Shown here one piece after another: positions 8,680 to 17,299 of a stretch of DNA of 64,000 bases. The notes under the pieces were generated by a model. It was not told the origin of the DNA. It saw only the letters and a program-made list of their open reading frames with translations, and did no database searches. The DNA is from SCUS01 sp966211675. GTDB lineage: Bacteria; Myxococcota_A; Polyangia; Polyangiales; Ga0077539. Each line of letters opens with the position of its first letter. Position 1 is the stretch's first letter. The position numbers and the translations under genes were made by a program. The DNA is taken from the NCBI GenBank assembly GCA_966211675.1, contig CBIHPK010000014.1, positions 1 to 64,000 on the forward strand, given 5' to 3'.

Positions 8680-10947
8680 TCACTGCTGGGGCTCGCGCTG
8701 GGCGGCGTAGTCGGGAGGCCCCGCGGCCTTGCGCACCCGGCAACCGCAGACCTTGTACTGGGGGATCTTGCTGATCGGGTCCTGCGCCGCGACGGTGAGC
8801 CGGTTGGCGCTCTTGGGCCCGGGCCAGTGGTAGGGGATGAACACCGTGTCGGGCCGGATGGTGGTCACCACCATGGCGCGCACGGTGATCTCTCCGCGCC
8901 TCGTCTCGCAGGTGGTCCAGTCGCCGTCGGCGATGCCGAGCTTCTCCGCGAGGCGCGGGTGCAGCTCGATGCGGGGCTCGGGGTACTGCTTCACCAGCGG
9001 GCCGATGCGCCGCGTCTGCGCCCCGGAGAGGAACTGGCTCACCACCCGCCCCGTCGTCAGGAAGAGGGGATAGTCCGGGGAGGCGTCGTCCACCGGGTCG
9101 CGGTAGTCCGCGACGTTGAAGCGCGCCTTGCCGTCGGGGAAGTAGAAGGGCCCGGCGCCCTTCGCCACGGGGTTGTAGCTCCCGGGCTCGAAGAGGCGCG
9201 GGGTGCCCGAGTGGTCCGGCGTCGGCGCGCCGGTGGCCGGGTCGTGGCTGTAGCAGGGCCAGAAGACCCCCATCTGCCGCTCGATCTTCTCGTAGGTGAT
9301 GCCCGAGTAGTCCGCGACGCCGCCCTTGCTGGCCACGCGCAGCTCCTCGAAGATCGCCCGCGGGTTCTCGAAGGTGAAGCCGTGCGGGCGACCGAGGGCC
9401 CGCGCGAGGTCCTGGATGATCACCCAGTCGCGCTTCGCCTCGCCGGGGCACTCGACGGCCTGGTTGATCTTGATGACCCGGCCCTCGACCTGAGTGACGG
9501 TGCCCTCGTCCTCCTCCTGGAGGCTGCCCGGCAGCACGATGTCGGCGTGCTGCGCGGTGTCGTTGAGGAAGAAGTCGATCGCCGCGTAGAACTCCAGCTT
9601 CTCCAGCGCCCGCGTGATGAACTGGTTGTCCGGTAGCGAGATCTTCGGGTTGAAGCAGATGGAGACGAGGGCCTTGATCTCCCCCTTCTCGATCTTGCGG
9701 AACATCTCGTAGGCGTCGACGCCGGGACCCGGGATGGACTCCTCGGGCACGTCCCACACCGAGGCGATGTACTTCCGGTGCTCGGGGTTGGAGATGTCGC
9801 GCCAGCCGGGGAGCTGGTCGCACTTCTGCCCGTGCTCCCGGCCGCCCTGTCCGTTGGCCTGGCCCACGATGGTGCCGTAGCCGCTCTTGGGCCTGCCGAT
9901 GCGGCCCGAGGCGAGGACGAGGTTGATGGTCCCGAGGGCGTTCTGCACGCCGTTGGAGTGGTGCTCGATGCCTCGGGCGTGGAAGAGGAAGCTCGACTTC
10001 GCGGAGCCCCACATCTCCGCCGCGGCGCGGATCGACCGCTCGGGCACGCCGGTCACCTCGGCGGTGCGCGCGGGCGTCCAGGTGGCGCAGTACTCCTCGA
10101 CCTTGTCGAAGCCGACGGTGTTCGCCTCGATGAAGTCCCGGTCGACCTGACCGCTCTCGATCATCAGGTGGAGCACGCCCGCGAAGAGCGCCGCGTCGCG
10201 CCCCGGACGCACGGGGAGGTAGAGGTCGCAGGTGCGCGCGATGGGGGTGATGCGCGGGTCCTGCACGATGACCTTGGCGCCCATCTCGCGGGCCTGCCAG
10301 ATGTAGTCGGTGGTGATGGGCGAGCACTCGGCGACGTTCGACCCGGCGACCCAGATCACCTCGGTGCCCACCATGTCGGACCACGGGTTGGTGGTGCGGT
10401 CGACGCCGAAGGCCTTCTTGTTGGCGGCCCCGGCGCTCACCATGCAGAGCCTGCCGTTGTAGTCGATGTACGGCGTCTTCAGGCAGACGCGCGCGAACTT
10501 GCCCAGCAGGTAGGTCTTCTCGGTGGTGAGGCTCGCGCCGCCGAGGACTCCGACGGAGCCCGGCCCGTGCTCCTTCTGGATGCGCGCGATGGCCTCGGCG
10601 GTGCGCGCGATGGCGTCGGCGTAGGACATCGGCCGGAAGCCCGACGGCACGGACGGGTCGCGCGCGAGCGCGGTGAGCAGCCGGTCGGGGTGCGAGCCCT
10701 GGAGGTATCGCTTCACCCCTTTGGGGCAGAGCATCCCGCGGTTGAAGGGGAACTCGTCCCAGGGCTCGAAGCCGATCACCTCGTTGCCGCGGACCTTCAG
10801 CTTGATGCCGCACTGCTGACCGCAGAAGCAGCAGTGGGTCTTCACCAGCTTCTCGGGCTCGTCGCTGGTGGAGCCTCGCGTCTTCGCCGACAGGTGCGGG
10901 CCGAAGGCCTTGATGATCTCGAGCTCGTCTACGGGGATCGTGGCCAT
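8680..10947 (-). CDS. molybdopterin oxidoreductase catalytic subunit, NasA/NarB nitrate-reductase-like
   Basis: 755 aa. An N-terminal [4Fe-4S] site is formed by Cys39, Cys42, Cys46 and Cys74 (CCFCGQQCG and MLCPKG). The putative Mo ligand is Cys168 in YNGRLCMVSAG, which resembles the RLCMSSA segment of assimilatory nitrate reductases more than the CHGPS/UHGPS segment of formate dehydrogenases. The remaining bis-MGD-binding domains are present, including VIWVAGSNVAE, PGSLQEEDEGTVTQVEGRV and a C-terminal domain ending PQYKVCGCRVRK. No signal peptide is present, so the reaction is cytoplasmic. The substrate is most likely nitrate, but formate or another oxyanion cannot be excluded from sequence alone. 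The operon also supplies its own MobA. Confidence 0.88.
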   Translation of the reverse strand: MATIPVDELEIIKAFGPHLSAKTRGSTSDEPEKLVKTHCCFCGQQCGIKLKVRGNEVIGFEPWDEFPFNRGMLCPKGVKRYLQGSHPDRLLTALARDPSVPSGFRPMSYADAIARTAEAIARIQKEHGPGSVGVLGGASLTTEKTYLLGKFARVCLKTPYIDYNGRLCMVSAGAANKKAFGVDRTTNPWSDMVGTEVIWVAGSNVAECSPITTDYIWQAREMGAKVIVQDPRITPIARTCDLYLPVRPGRDAALFAGVLHLMIESGQVDRDFIEANTVGFDKVEEYCATWTPARTAEVTGVPERSIRAAAEMWGSAKSSFLFHARGIEHHSNGVQNALGTINLVLASGRIGRPKSGYGTIVGQANGQGGREHGQKCDQLPGWRDISNPEHRKYIASVWDVPEESIPGPGVDAYEMFRKIEKGEIKALVSICFNPKISLPDNQFITRALEKLEFYAAIDFFLNDTAQHADIVLPGSLQEEDEGTVTQVEGRVIKINQAVECPGEAKRDWVIIQDLARALGRPHGFTFENPRAIFEELRVASKGGVADYSGITYEKIERQMGVFWPCYSHDPATGAPTPDHSGTPRLFEPGSYNPVAKGAGPFYFPDGKARFNVADYRDPVDDASPDYPLFLTTGRVVSQFLSGAQTRRIGPLVKQYPEPRIELHPRLAEKLGIADGDWTTCETRRGEITVRAMVVTTIRPDTVFIPYHWPGPKSANRLTVAAQDPISKIPQYKVCGCRVRKAAGPPDYAAQREPQQ

Positions 10948-10956
10948 TGGGAGGTC

Positions 10957-12033
10957 CTACCTGCTCGCGGGTGGATCGATGGTCGGTGCGGCCCAGAGAG
11001 CGCCCTGCGCGAGGCCGAAGAGAGCGCGGCGGCACGCGGGGCAGACCTGCTGGTAGTGCGTGGCGCCGGGGCCGGAGAGCTCGTAGCGGAAGCCGAGGTC
11101 GCGCTCGACGGAGATGAGGTCCCGCACCATCGCCGCGGAGGCGTACTCGCGGCCGCAGCGCGCGCACTTCGCCTGCTCGCCGCGCTCGCCGGCGTCCTTG
11201 TAGAAGCTGACGCCGATCTGCGCCGGGCGCTGGAAGACGTGGAAGAGCTTGCCGAAGGGCAGCCAGAGCAGCGTGACGATCACCGTCACCGCGTGGAGGA
11301 TCGCGAGGAACTCGTACGCGTAGCCGCGCATCCAGGTGTAGCTCACGGTGAGCATCAGTCCGGTGACCGCGATGGACCCGAGCAGCACCAGCGGCAGGAT
11401 GTCCTCGCCGAACTGCTGCACCGCCGCGGCGCCGTGGTCGATCATGCGCCGGCGGAACGCGAGCATGACGCCGGCGAGCAGCAGCAGCGAGGCCCACACG
11501 AGGCCGTGGAACACCACGAAGCCGAACACCGAGTGGATGGCGAACTCGCCCGCCGGCACGCCGAAGAGCACCGTGCGGTAGGTGTCCAGCCGCCCAGGCG
11601 CGGTCTCGAAATGGATCCACCCCCAGACGAGGGGGAAGGTGATCGCCGCGCCGAGGAGGCAGCCCCACATGATCAGCCAGTGGGTCATGCCGCGCAGCTT
11701 CGTGCGGCGGAAGATGAAGCGGTTGGCGGCGAACTCCAGCACCGCTCGCCGGGCCAGCGCCGCGACGTTGCTCGCGATGAACCTGGGCGTGAGGATCACC
11801 TCCCAGCCGCGCTTCCAGTAGAGCCGCGTGGGCGGCCGCTGGAGCCACATCACGTAGCGCCAGGTGATGCCGAAGGTCGCGAAGAGGGTGGCGAAGGTGT
11901 AGGCCACCAGCGCGGCGTCGAAGTGCGCGAGGTTGCGCGAGCCCACGACGATGAGGACGCCGAGGCCGACCGTGAAGGTCGTCGACCAGGCGAAGGCACG
12001 AAGGCGGGGGTCGCCTGAATTCACGGGGTTCAT
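10957..12033 (-). CDS. NarI/HdrE-like membrane cytochrome b subunit with C-terminal zinc ribbon
   Basis: 358 aa and first gene of the operon. Several hydrophobic segments are visible (for example VGLGVLIVVG, THWLIMWGCLLGAAITFPLVWGW, GFVVFHGLVWASLLLLAGV, DILPLVLLGSIAVTGLMLTV, FLAILHAVTVIVTLLWLPFGKLFH), with histidines in the pattern of a haem-b quinol-oxidising subunit. After the last helix a soluble tail carries CARCGREY and, about 50 residues later, CPACRRALFG, a CxxC-CxxC zinc or iron site. It should take electrons from quinol and pass them to the iron-sulfur and molybdopterin subunits. Ten bases separate it from the catalytic gene. Haem number and ligands cannot be fixed by eye. Confidence 0.8.
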   Translation of the reverse strand: MNPVNSGDPRLRAFAWSTTFTVGLGVLIVVGSRNLAHFDAALVAYTFATLFATFGITWRYVMWLQRPPTRLYWKRGWEVILTPRFIASNVAALARRAVLEFAANRFIFRRTKLRGMTHWLIMWGCLLGAAITFPLVWGWIHFETAPGRLDTYRTVLFGVPAGEFAIHSVFGFVVFHGLVWASLLLLAGVMLAFRRRMIDHGAAAVQQFGEDILPLVLLGSIAVTGLMLTVSYTWMRGYAYEFLAILHAVTVIVTLLWLPFGKLFHVFQRPAQIGVSFYKDAGERGEQAKCARCGREYASAAMVRDLISVERDLGFRYELSGPGATHYQQVCPACRRALFGLAQGALWAAPTIDPPASR

Positions 12034-12058
12034 GGCTGTGATTCGACCGCCTCCACGA

Positions 12059-12129
12059 AATGGTCTCGTCCGTCGCCATCCGAGGGCTCAGCGGCGCTCG
12101 ATGGCCCCTCGGGACGCCGCGAGACCATT
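12059..12129. promoter_or_regulatory. 10-bp inverted arms in the divergent promoter region of the reductase operon
   Basis: AATGGTCTCG at 12059-12068 and its exact reverse complement CGAGACCATT at 12120-12129 face each other across 51 bp. They lie between the reductase operon (start 12033, leftward) and the PAS-protein gene (start 12242, rightward). A pair of operator half-sites, or a looped regulatory site, is a reasonable reading. No good sigma-54 -24/-12 element was found between the arms in either direction. The protein that would bind is unknown. Confidence 0.4.
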
Positions 12130-12241
12130 GCGCCGATCGTCATGGATGGGAAGCTGCGATTGCTCCTGATCGGAGGCCGTGATCGTCGACAGCGCGGAGC
12201 GATGGTGCATACGATCGAGGCCCACGGAGGGGATCGACGAC

Positions 12242-12634
12242 ATGCAGCGGGAATTGGAGATCATCCTGACGCGACAGCTCGCCAGCTACCTGGCGACGCC
12301 CGCGTTCATCGTCGACCCGGAGGGCACGCTGCTCTTCTACAACGACGCCGCCGAGGCGCTGCTGGGGCACCGCTACGACGAGACCGGCGAGATGCCGGCC
12401 CTCGAGTGGTCGACGCTCTTCTCGCCCACGGACGCCGACGGGGCGCCCCTGAGCCCGGACGAGCTCCCGCTCCTCATCGCGCTGCGCACCCGCCACCCGG
12501 CGCACCGGGAGTTCTGGATCACCGGGCTCGACGGCGCGCGACGCCACCTGGTGGTGACCGCGCTGCCGCTGGTCGGGCAGGCGGGGCGCTTCCTCGGGGC
12601 GATGGCGCTCTTCTGGGAGGGGGCGGCGCAGTGA
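12242..12634 (+). CDS. small PAS-domain protein
   Basis: 130 aa, almost entirely one PAS fold: LASYLATPAFIVDPEGTLLFYNDAAEALLGHRYDE, then FWITGLDGARRHLVVTALPLVG and a closing GAMALFWE strand. No kinase, cyclase or DNA-binding output is attached, so it must act by binding a partner or as a freestanding sensor. The ATG at 12242 is preceded by GGAGGGG about 10 bp upstream, better than an upstream in-frame start at 12179. Its stop overlaps the GTG of the metallo-beta-lactamase-fold gene by four bases (GTGA), so the two proteins are co-translated and may work together. Confidence 0.82.
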   Translation: MQRELEIILTRQLASYLATPAFIVDPEGTLLFYNDAAEALLGHRYDETGEMPALEWSTLFSPTDADGAPLSPDELPLLIALRTRHPAHREFWITGLDGARRHLVVTALPLVGQAGRFLGAMALFWEGAAQ

Positions 12635-13467
12635 AGGTGACGCTCTGGGGCACCCGCGGATCGCTCCCGACGCCGGGCCCGGAGACCGCGGGCTTCGGCG
12701 GCAACACGGTGTCCGTCGAGGTGCGCGCGGACGACCGCAGCGTGCTGGTGCTCGACGCGGGCACCGGCATCCGCAACCTCGGTCGCACCATCCCCGGCAC
12801 CGCCTCTCGCGTCGACGTGCTCCTGTCGCACCTGCACATGGATCACATCCAGGGCCTCGGGTTCTTCGCGCCGCTCTATGTGCCGGACATGGAGGTGCAC
12901 ATCTGGGGGCCGCCGTCCCCGGCGGAGTCGCTGCGCTCTCGGCTCGGTCGCTACATGTCCCCGCCGCTCTTCCCGGTGCGCCTGCGCGACCTGCCGTGTC
13001 GGCTCTCGGTGCACGAGGTTCCGGTGGGCGACGTGCGCATCGGGCCCTTCTCCATCGACGCCTCGCTGGTCTGCCACCCCGGTCCCACGGTGGGCTACCG
13101 CATCACCGCCGGGGGTCGCGCGCTCACCTACCTGCCCGACCACGAGCCCGCGCTCGGCGTCCGCGGTCCGCTCCTGCGCGACGGCTGGACCTCCGGGTGT
13201 TCGCTCGCCGAGGACACGGACCTGCTCATCCACGACGGGCAGTACACCGACGCCCAGTACGAGGCGCGCGTGGGCTGGGGGCACAGCACCTTCGACCGCG
13301 CCGTCGAGTTCGCCCGACTTACCCATGCCCGTAAGCTGGTGGTCTTCCACCACGACCCGGACCACGACGACGTGACCCTCGCCCGGCTGATGCGCGAGCT
13401 CGTCGACCGCACCCGCCCGTCGATGCCTGTGAGCGCGGGCCGCGAGGGGGAGACCTTCTCGCTCTAG
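12631..13467 (+). CDS. metallo-beta-lactamase-fold hydrolase
   Basis: 278 aa from a GTG that overlaps the PAS gene. Motifs: MKVTLWGTRGSLPTPG at the start (with GTG read as Met), VLDAGTGI, and the metal site LLSHLHMDHIQGLGFF (HxHxDH). Further ligands are probably in LTYLPDHEP, LIHDGQYT, WGHST and VVFHHDPDH. The layout matches MBL-fold proteins annotated as phosphoribosyl 1,2-cyclic phosphodiesterase or similar phosphodiesterases rather than beta-lactamases or RNase Z. The physiological substrate is unknown. The gene converges on murJ and the two stops overlap within CTAG. Confidence 0.85.
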   Translation: MKVTLWGTRGSLPTPGPETAGFGGNTVSVEVRADDRSVLVLDAGTGIRNLGRTIPGTASRVDVLLSHLHMDHIQGLGFFAPLYVPDMEVHIWGPPSPAESLRSRLGRYMSPPLFPVRLRDLPCRLSVHEVPVGDVRIGPFSIDASLVCHPGPTVGYRITAGGRALTYLPDHEPALGVRGPLLRDGWTSGCSLAEDTDLLIHDGQYTDAQYEARVGWGHSTFDRAVEFARLTHARKLVVFHHDPDHDDVTLARLMRELVDRTRPSMPVSAGREGETFSL

Positions 13468-15077
13468 CTCAGCGACCTCAGGCGCCGGCGCAGCATGTCG
13501 CGCATGCGCAGCGCCTCGGGGTTGCCGATGAAGACGCCGAAGGCGAGGTACGCGACGCCGAACACCAGCAGCGTCGGAGGGGCGACCAGCATCGGGCGGT
13601 CGCCGAGGAGGGCGCGCAGCGGGAGACGGACGGTCCACGCGGCGCCCGCGGCGGAGAGGGCGATGGACCAGAGCCTCGCCACGAGCCGCCCGGAGACCCC
13701 GTGCTCGCCGAGACGTCGGCGCAGGGCGGCGCGCAGGATCAGGTACTCGATCCAGCCTGCGATGCCGGCCGAGGCGCTGAGGCCCACGGTGCCCCAGCGC
13801 GCGTCGATGCCGAGCGCGCGCAGCAGGGGGAAGGCGAACACGTAGCCGAGCGCGGCGGTGAGCACGAGGCGCAGCGCGGCGACGTGCATGGGCGTGCGCG
13901 TGTCGCCGAGGGCGTAGAAGGCGGAGGTGTAGAGCCGCGCCATGGTCTGGCCGAGGAGCCCGACGGCGGAGCCCGCGAGGGTGGCCCACACCGCGATCGT
14001 GTGGGCGCGGGTGAAGGCTCCGCGCTGGTAGAGCAGCCCCGCGATGTCGCCGCCCAGCGCCACGAAGGCCATCGCCGAGGGGACCACGAAGAACGCGATG
14101 CGCCGCAGGCCCGCGTCGAGGCGAGCCACCACGGCGCGGTGCACCTCCTCGACGGTGCCCGTGGCGGAGGCCATCTCCGGGAGCTCGGAGGCGGAGATGG
14201 CGGTGCCGAAGAGGCTCACCGGGAGGAGGTTGAGGGTCTGCGCGTAGCCGAGCGTGGCGACGGAGCTGATGGGCAGCAGGCTCGCGAGGATCTGGTCGAT
14301 GTAGCCGCTGAGCTGCGCGACGCCGCGGGAGAGGAGCGCGGAGGTGAAGCGGGAGACCACCGCGCGCACGTCGGGGGAGCCGAGGCCGAGGGAGGGGCGG
14401 GCGCCGGGGACGAGGCGCAGCGCCGAGGGGAGCTGCACGAGGAGCTGGAGGAGGGCGCCGGCGACGGTCCCCCAGGCGGCGGCGCGGGCGAGGGCGAAGC
14501 CGCCGGCGGCGCGGCCGGTGAGGACGAGGGCGAGCACCACCGAGGCGCTCGACACCATCGGGACGGCGTAGGGGAGGAAGAAGCGGCGGTGGCTGTTGAG
14601 GATGCCGAGGCACCAGGCGGAGAGCACCAGCAGCCCGATGCCGGGGAAGAAGATGCGCACCAGCGAGAGGGTCTCGGCGCGACGCTCGCCGTGGAAGCCG
14701 GGGGCGATCAGGTCGACGAACTGCGGTGCGAGCAGCACCCCGAACGCGACCAGCGCGCCGGTGATGAGCGCGAGCAGGGTGCCCACCGCGGCGGCCACGG
14801 CGACCGCGTCGCGGGCGCGGCCGGAGGCGCGGAGCTTCGCGTACACCGGGATGAACGACGCGCTCACGGCTCCTTCGCCGAGGAGGTTCTGGAGCACGTT
14901 GGGGATGCGGAAGGCCGCGGTGAACACGTCGGCCCCGGCGCCGCTGCCGAGGAAGTACGCGAACACCGACTGACGGACGAGGCCCGCGAGGCGGCTCGCG
15001 AGGATGCCCGCGGCGACCGCGAGGCTGCCTCGCACGCGGGGAGGAGGCGCCGCGGCGGTCGTGGGCTCGGCGGTCAT
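13464..15077 (-). CDS. murJ: lipid II flippase MurJ (MviN family)
   Basis: 537 aa, polytopic. The start is typical of MurJ: GILASRLAGLVRQSVFAYFLGSGAGADVFTAAFRIPNVLQNLLGEGAVSASFIPVY with the conserved arginines and the GxGAxADxFxxAFRxPN-like block. About 14 hydrophobic segments follow, including a PxxxFGTAISASELPEM segment. It flips lipid-linked peptidoglycan precursor across the inner membrane. I used the ATG at 15077; longer in-frame upstream sequence runs into the divergent Gre-like gene. The last helix is followed by an Arg-rich tail (LRRRLRSLS). Confidence 0.93.
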   Translation of the reverse strand: MTAEPTTAAAPPPRVRGSLAVAAGILASRLAGLVRQSVFAYFLGSGAGADVFTAAFRIPNVLQNLLGEGAVSASFIPVYAKLRASGRARDAVAVAAAVGTLLALITGALVAFGVLLAPQFVDLIAPGFHGERRAETLSLVRIFFPGIGLLVLSAWCLGILNSHRRFFLPYAVPMVSSASVVLALVLTGRAAGGFALARAAAWGTVAGALLQLLVQLPSALRLVPGARPSLGLGSPDVRAVVSRFTSALLSRGVAQLSGYIDQILASLLPISSVATLGYAQTLNLLPVSLFGTAISASELPEMASATGTVEEVHRAVVARLDAGLRRIAFFVVPSAMAFVALGGDIAGLLYQRGAFTRAHTIAVWATLAGSAVGLLGQTMARLYTSAFYALGDTRTPMHVAALRLVLTAALGYVFAFPLLRALGIDARWGTVGLSASAGIAGWIEYLILRAALRRRLGEHGVSGRLVARLWSIALSAAGAAWTVRLPLRALLGDRPMLVAPPTLLVFGVAYLAFGVFIGNPEALRMRDMLRRRLRSLS

Positions 15078-15158
15078 CGGGTGCGCACTGCCTAACGGAG
15101 ATCGGGCCTCGTCGCCAATCGGGAGCAGCGGCGTCGCGGTCGTGTATGTTGCCGCGCC

Positions 15159-15638
15159 GTGGTCCCCGCCAAGTCCTCCCTCCGCGACGAGCTGCTCGGA
15201 CGCCTTCGGGCCGAGCTCGACCAGCTCGAGCGAGCGCACCAGTCGGCGCTCGAAGGCGCCACGCACGAGGAGGCCAGGCCCGAGAACAGCAAGGACACCC
15301 GCGCCCTGGAGCAGTCGTACCTCGCTCGCGGACAGGCGATGCGGGTGACCGACGCGCGCCGCGCCGTGGCGGACGTCGCGGTGATGTCCGTCGACCCGGC
15401 GGGCCGCAGCCCTCGCGTGGCCGTCGGCGCGCTGGTGACGACCTCCGAGGAGGACGACGAGCGGCTGGTGTTCGTCGCTCCGCACGGGGGAGGGAGCGTG
15501 CTGGCGGGGGGGCAGGTGCACGTGGTGACGCCGCAGTCGCCGCTCGGTCGCGCGCTGCTCGGCAAGAGCGAGGGCGACGTGTGCGAGCTCACCCTGGCGG
15601 GTCGCGAGCGGCTCATCGAGGTCGTCGCGATCGCGTAG
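15159..15638 (+). CDS. GreA/GreB-family transcript-cleavage-factor-like protein
   Basis: 159 aa from GTG. An N-terminal helical region (1-75, KSSLRDELLGRLRAELDQLERAHQSALEG) resembles the Gre coiled coil but lacks the obvious DxxE acidic tip of GreA. The C-terminal half is an FKBP-like Gre domain with the signature SPLGRALLGKSEGDVCEL. Such proteins bind the RNA polymerase secondary channel. Without the acidic tip it may regulate rather than stimulate cleavage, like Gfh or Rnk proteins. The gene is divergent from murJ with an 81-bp gap. Confidence 0.82.
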   Translation: MVPAKSSLRDELLGRLRAELDQLERAHQSALEGATHEEARPENSKDTRALEQSYLARGQAMRVTDARRAVADVAVMSVDPAGRSPRVAVGALVTTSEEDDERLVFVAPHGGGSVLAGGQVHVVTPQSPLGRALLGKSEGDVCELTLAGRERLIEVVAIA

Positions 15639-15730
15639 GAAGCACGGCTCCTGGGCCGCAGTGACCGCGCTCGCTCGGGCGTGCTACGGCTTCTCCGGGT
15701 CGGCGACGGCGCTCCGACAGACCCACCGAC

Positions 15731-16987
15731 ATGACCAGACGCCCGAGACGCTCCAAGGCCAGGCAGCCTCCGACGCTCCCCTCCGTACCGGTGGAGGCTG
15801 CGTCCGACCCATCGCCCCGGCGAGAGCGCCGCTCTCCGTGGATGCTCCTGGGCGCCGCGGCCGTCGTCGCCATCGGCTGGATCGCGTACCGCAACGACCG
15901 CCCCCGGGTCGACCCGGCCCCCTCGGCCTCGGCGAACCGCGCCGACGGCGGGGTGCGCTCCGAGGAGCTCATCACTCACGTGCGGCTGCTCCCGACCCCG
16001 GAGGAGCTCATCCCGCCGAGGGACTGCGCGGCCCCGCGGCCGTGGCTGGTGCCCGACCGCGACCGCGCCTCGACCCTCTCGCTGCTCAATCTCACGATCC
16101 GCGACCCCGCGGTGGTCGCCTCGCTGGAGCCGTTCATCTCGTGCGGCTCCGGGCCCGGCTGCACCATCCGTCCCCCCGTCGACCTCATCGAGTCGCTGTC
16201 GGCCCCGGCGCGCTCGCGGCTCTACACCGTGCTCAGCCGCGTCGACACCAACCCGCAGGGGGAGGACGCCTTCCGCCGCACGATGTCGGCCGGTCCGTTC
16301 AGCTCCATCGTGGGCCTTCCCTCGGAGGCGCGGCCGCTCATCGACCGCCTCACCTGGCAGCAGGGCGGCGTCCCGACCTTCTCGGACGTCTCCGTGGTCT
16401 GCTCGCGCCTCCCGACGCCGGAGTCGCGCCGCGCGTTCGTGAGGGCGATGCTCACCCGGCGCACGACGGACGTCTCGCTCAACATCGAGGCGCCCGGCGC
16501 GATCGACCGCATCGTCGCGGGCTTCCCCGACGAGGCGCAGCCGGCGATCCGCGCGCAGCTCACCGCGGCGAGGGGCGCGGGCGACTCGACCATCGCGCTC
16601 ACGGCGCTGATGCCCGAGTGGGCCCGACTGCACGCCGGCACCTTCCCGGCCGCCTCCGAGGCGTGGACCAACTGCTTCTGGACGGCCCTGCGCTTCATCG
16701 ACCCGCGGCCCTCTCCCCCGGTGCCCGACGCCGAGGTCTGGGCGGCGATGGTCGAGCGGGAGTTCGTCCGCGTGAGCGAGGACTACCGCTTCGGAGACAT
16801 CCTGGTGCTGCGCGACGCGCACGGGCGGCGCACCCACGCGGCCACCTGGCTCCTCGCCGGCTACCTCTACACCAAGGACGGCATGGGCTCGCTCATGCCC
16901 TGGCGCGTGGCCTCGCTCGACGACCTGCTCATCGGCTTCCCCACCACCGCGACCATGGAGTTCTGGCGCCGCCGACCCGCGAGCTGA
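15731..16987 (+). CDS. membrane-anchored protein with a possible NlpC/P60-like cysteine-peptidase region
   Basis: 418 aa, not confidently recognised. A basic N-terminus precedes one membrane segment (about 36-54, PWMLLGAAAVVAIGWIAYR), so most of the protein should be periplasmic. The C-terminal third contains WTNCFWTALRF and then YRFGDILVLRDAHGRRTHAATWLLAGYLYTKDG. The spacing of a buried Cys, a GDILVL strand and a His-Ala-Ala segment recalls NlpC/P60 or CHAP amidases (Cys then His), but the match is from pattern only. The middle region (about 100-290) has no motif I know. It is preceded by the Gre-like gene (92 bp) and followed by a small lipoprotein gene. Confidence 0.6.
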   Translation: MTRRPRRSKARQPPTLPSVPVEAASDPSPRRERRSPWMLLGAAAVVAIGWIAYRNDRPRVDPAPSASANRADGGVRSEELITHVRLLPTPEELIPPRDCAAPRPWLVPDRDRASTLSLLNLTIRDPAVVASLEPFISCGSGPGCTIRPPVDLIESLSAPARSRLYTVLSRVDTNPQGEDAFRRTMSAGPFSSIVGLPSEARPLIDRLTWQQGGVPTFSDVSVVCSRLPTPESRRAFVRAMLTRRTTDVSLNIEAPGAIDRIVAGFPDEAQPAIRAQLTAARGAGDSTIALTALMPEWARLHAGTFPAASEAWTNCFWTALRFIDPRPSPPVPDAEVWAAMVEREFVRVSEDYRFGDILVLRDAHGRRTHAATWLLAGYLYTKDGMGSLMPWRVASLDDLLIGFPTTATMEFWRRRPAS

Positions 16988-17067
16988 GCGCTTGCGAAGC
17001 GCGCTGGAAAGGCGTTCCAATCGTAGCTCCCTTGGCCCAACGATCGATCGCTCGACACTTCGCCCGG

Positions 17068-17286
17068 ATGCTCCTCCTCCTCCTCGTCGCGGGGTGCCCG
17101 CGGCGCTCGGCTCCGACGCCGCCGCCGGACGCGGACCCCAACGTGCAGCTCCACGTCGAGCACGCCATCGGGGTCCCGGTGGTGGACATCCGCCGCGAGC
17201 CGGACGCCGGGACGACCCGGGTGCAGATCGGCGGCGCCTCGGTGCGGCTCCCCACGCGCGAGCCCGAGCCGCCGCCCGCAGAGTAG
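17068..17286 (+). CDS. small lipoprotein
   Basis: 72 aa. The ATG at 17068 begins a very short signal (MLLLLLVAGC) with lipobox LVAGC, so Cys10 should be lipidated. The mature part is PRRSAPTPPPDADPN followed by NVQLHVEHAIGVPVVDI and a Pro/Glu-rich end. No function is recognised. It sits between the possible NlpC-like gene and the patatin gene, 13 bp before the latter, and may be co-transcribed with both. The short n-region lacks the usual basic residues, so an upstream non-ATG start is possible. Confidence 0.6.
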   Translation: MLLLLLVAGCPRRSAPTPPPDADPNVQLHVEHAIGVPVVDIRREPDAGTTRVQIGGASVRLPTREPEPPPAE

Positions 17287-17299
17287 GCGTCACGCGAAG

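Noticed and set aside
12034..12241. Possible sigma-54 promoter (GG then TTGCTC near 12144-12165)
   Set aside because: The GG-to-GC distance is off by one base from the strict spacing and it points toward the PAS gene, not the reductase operon.
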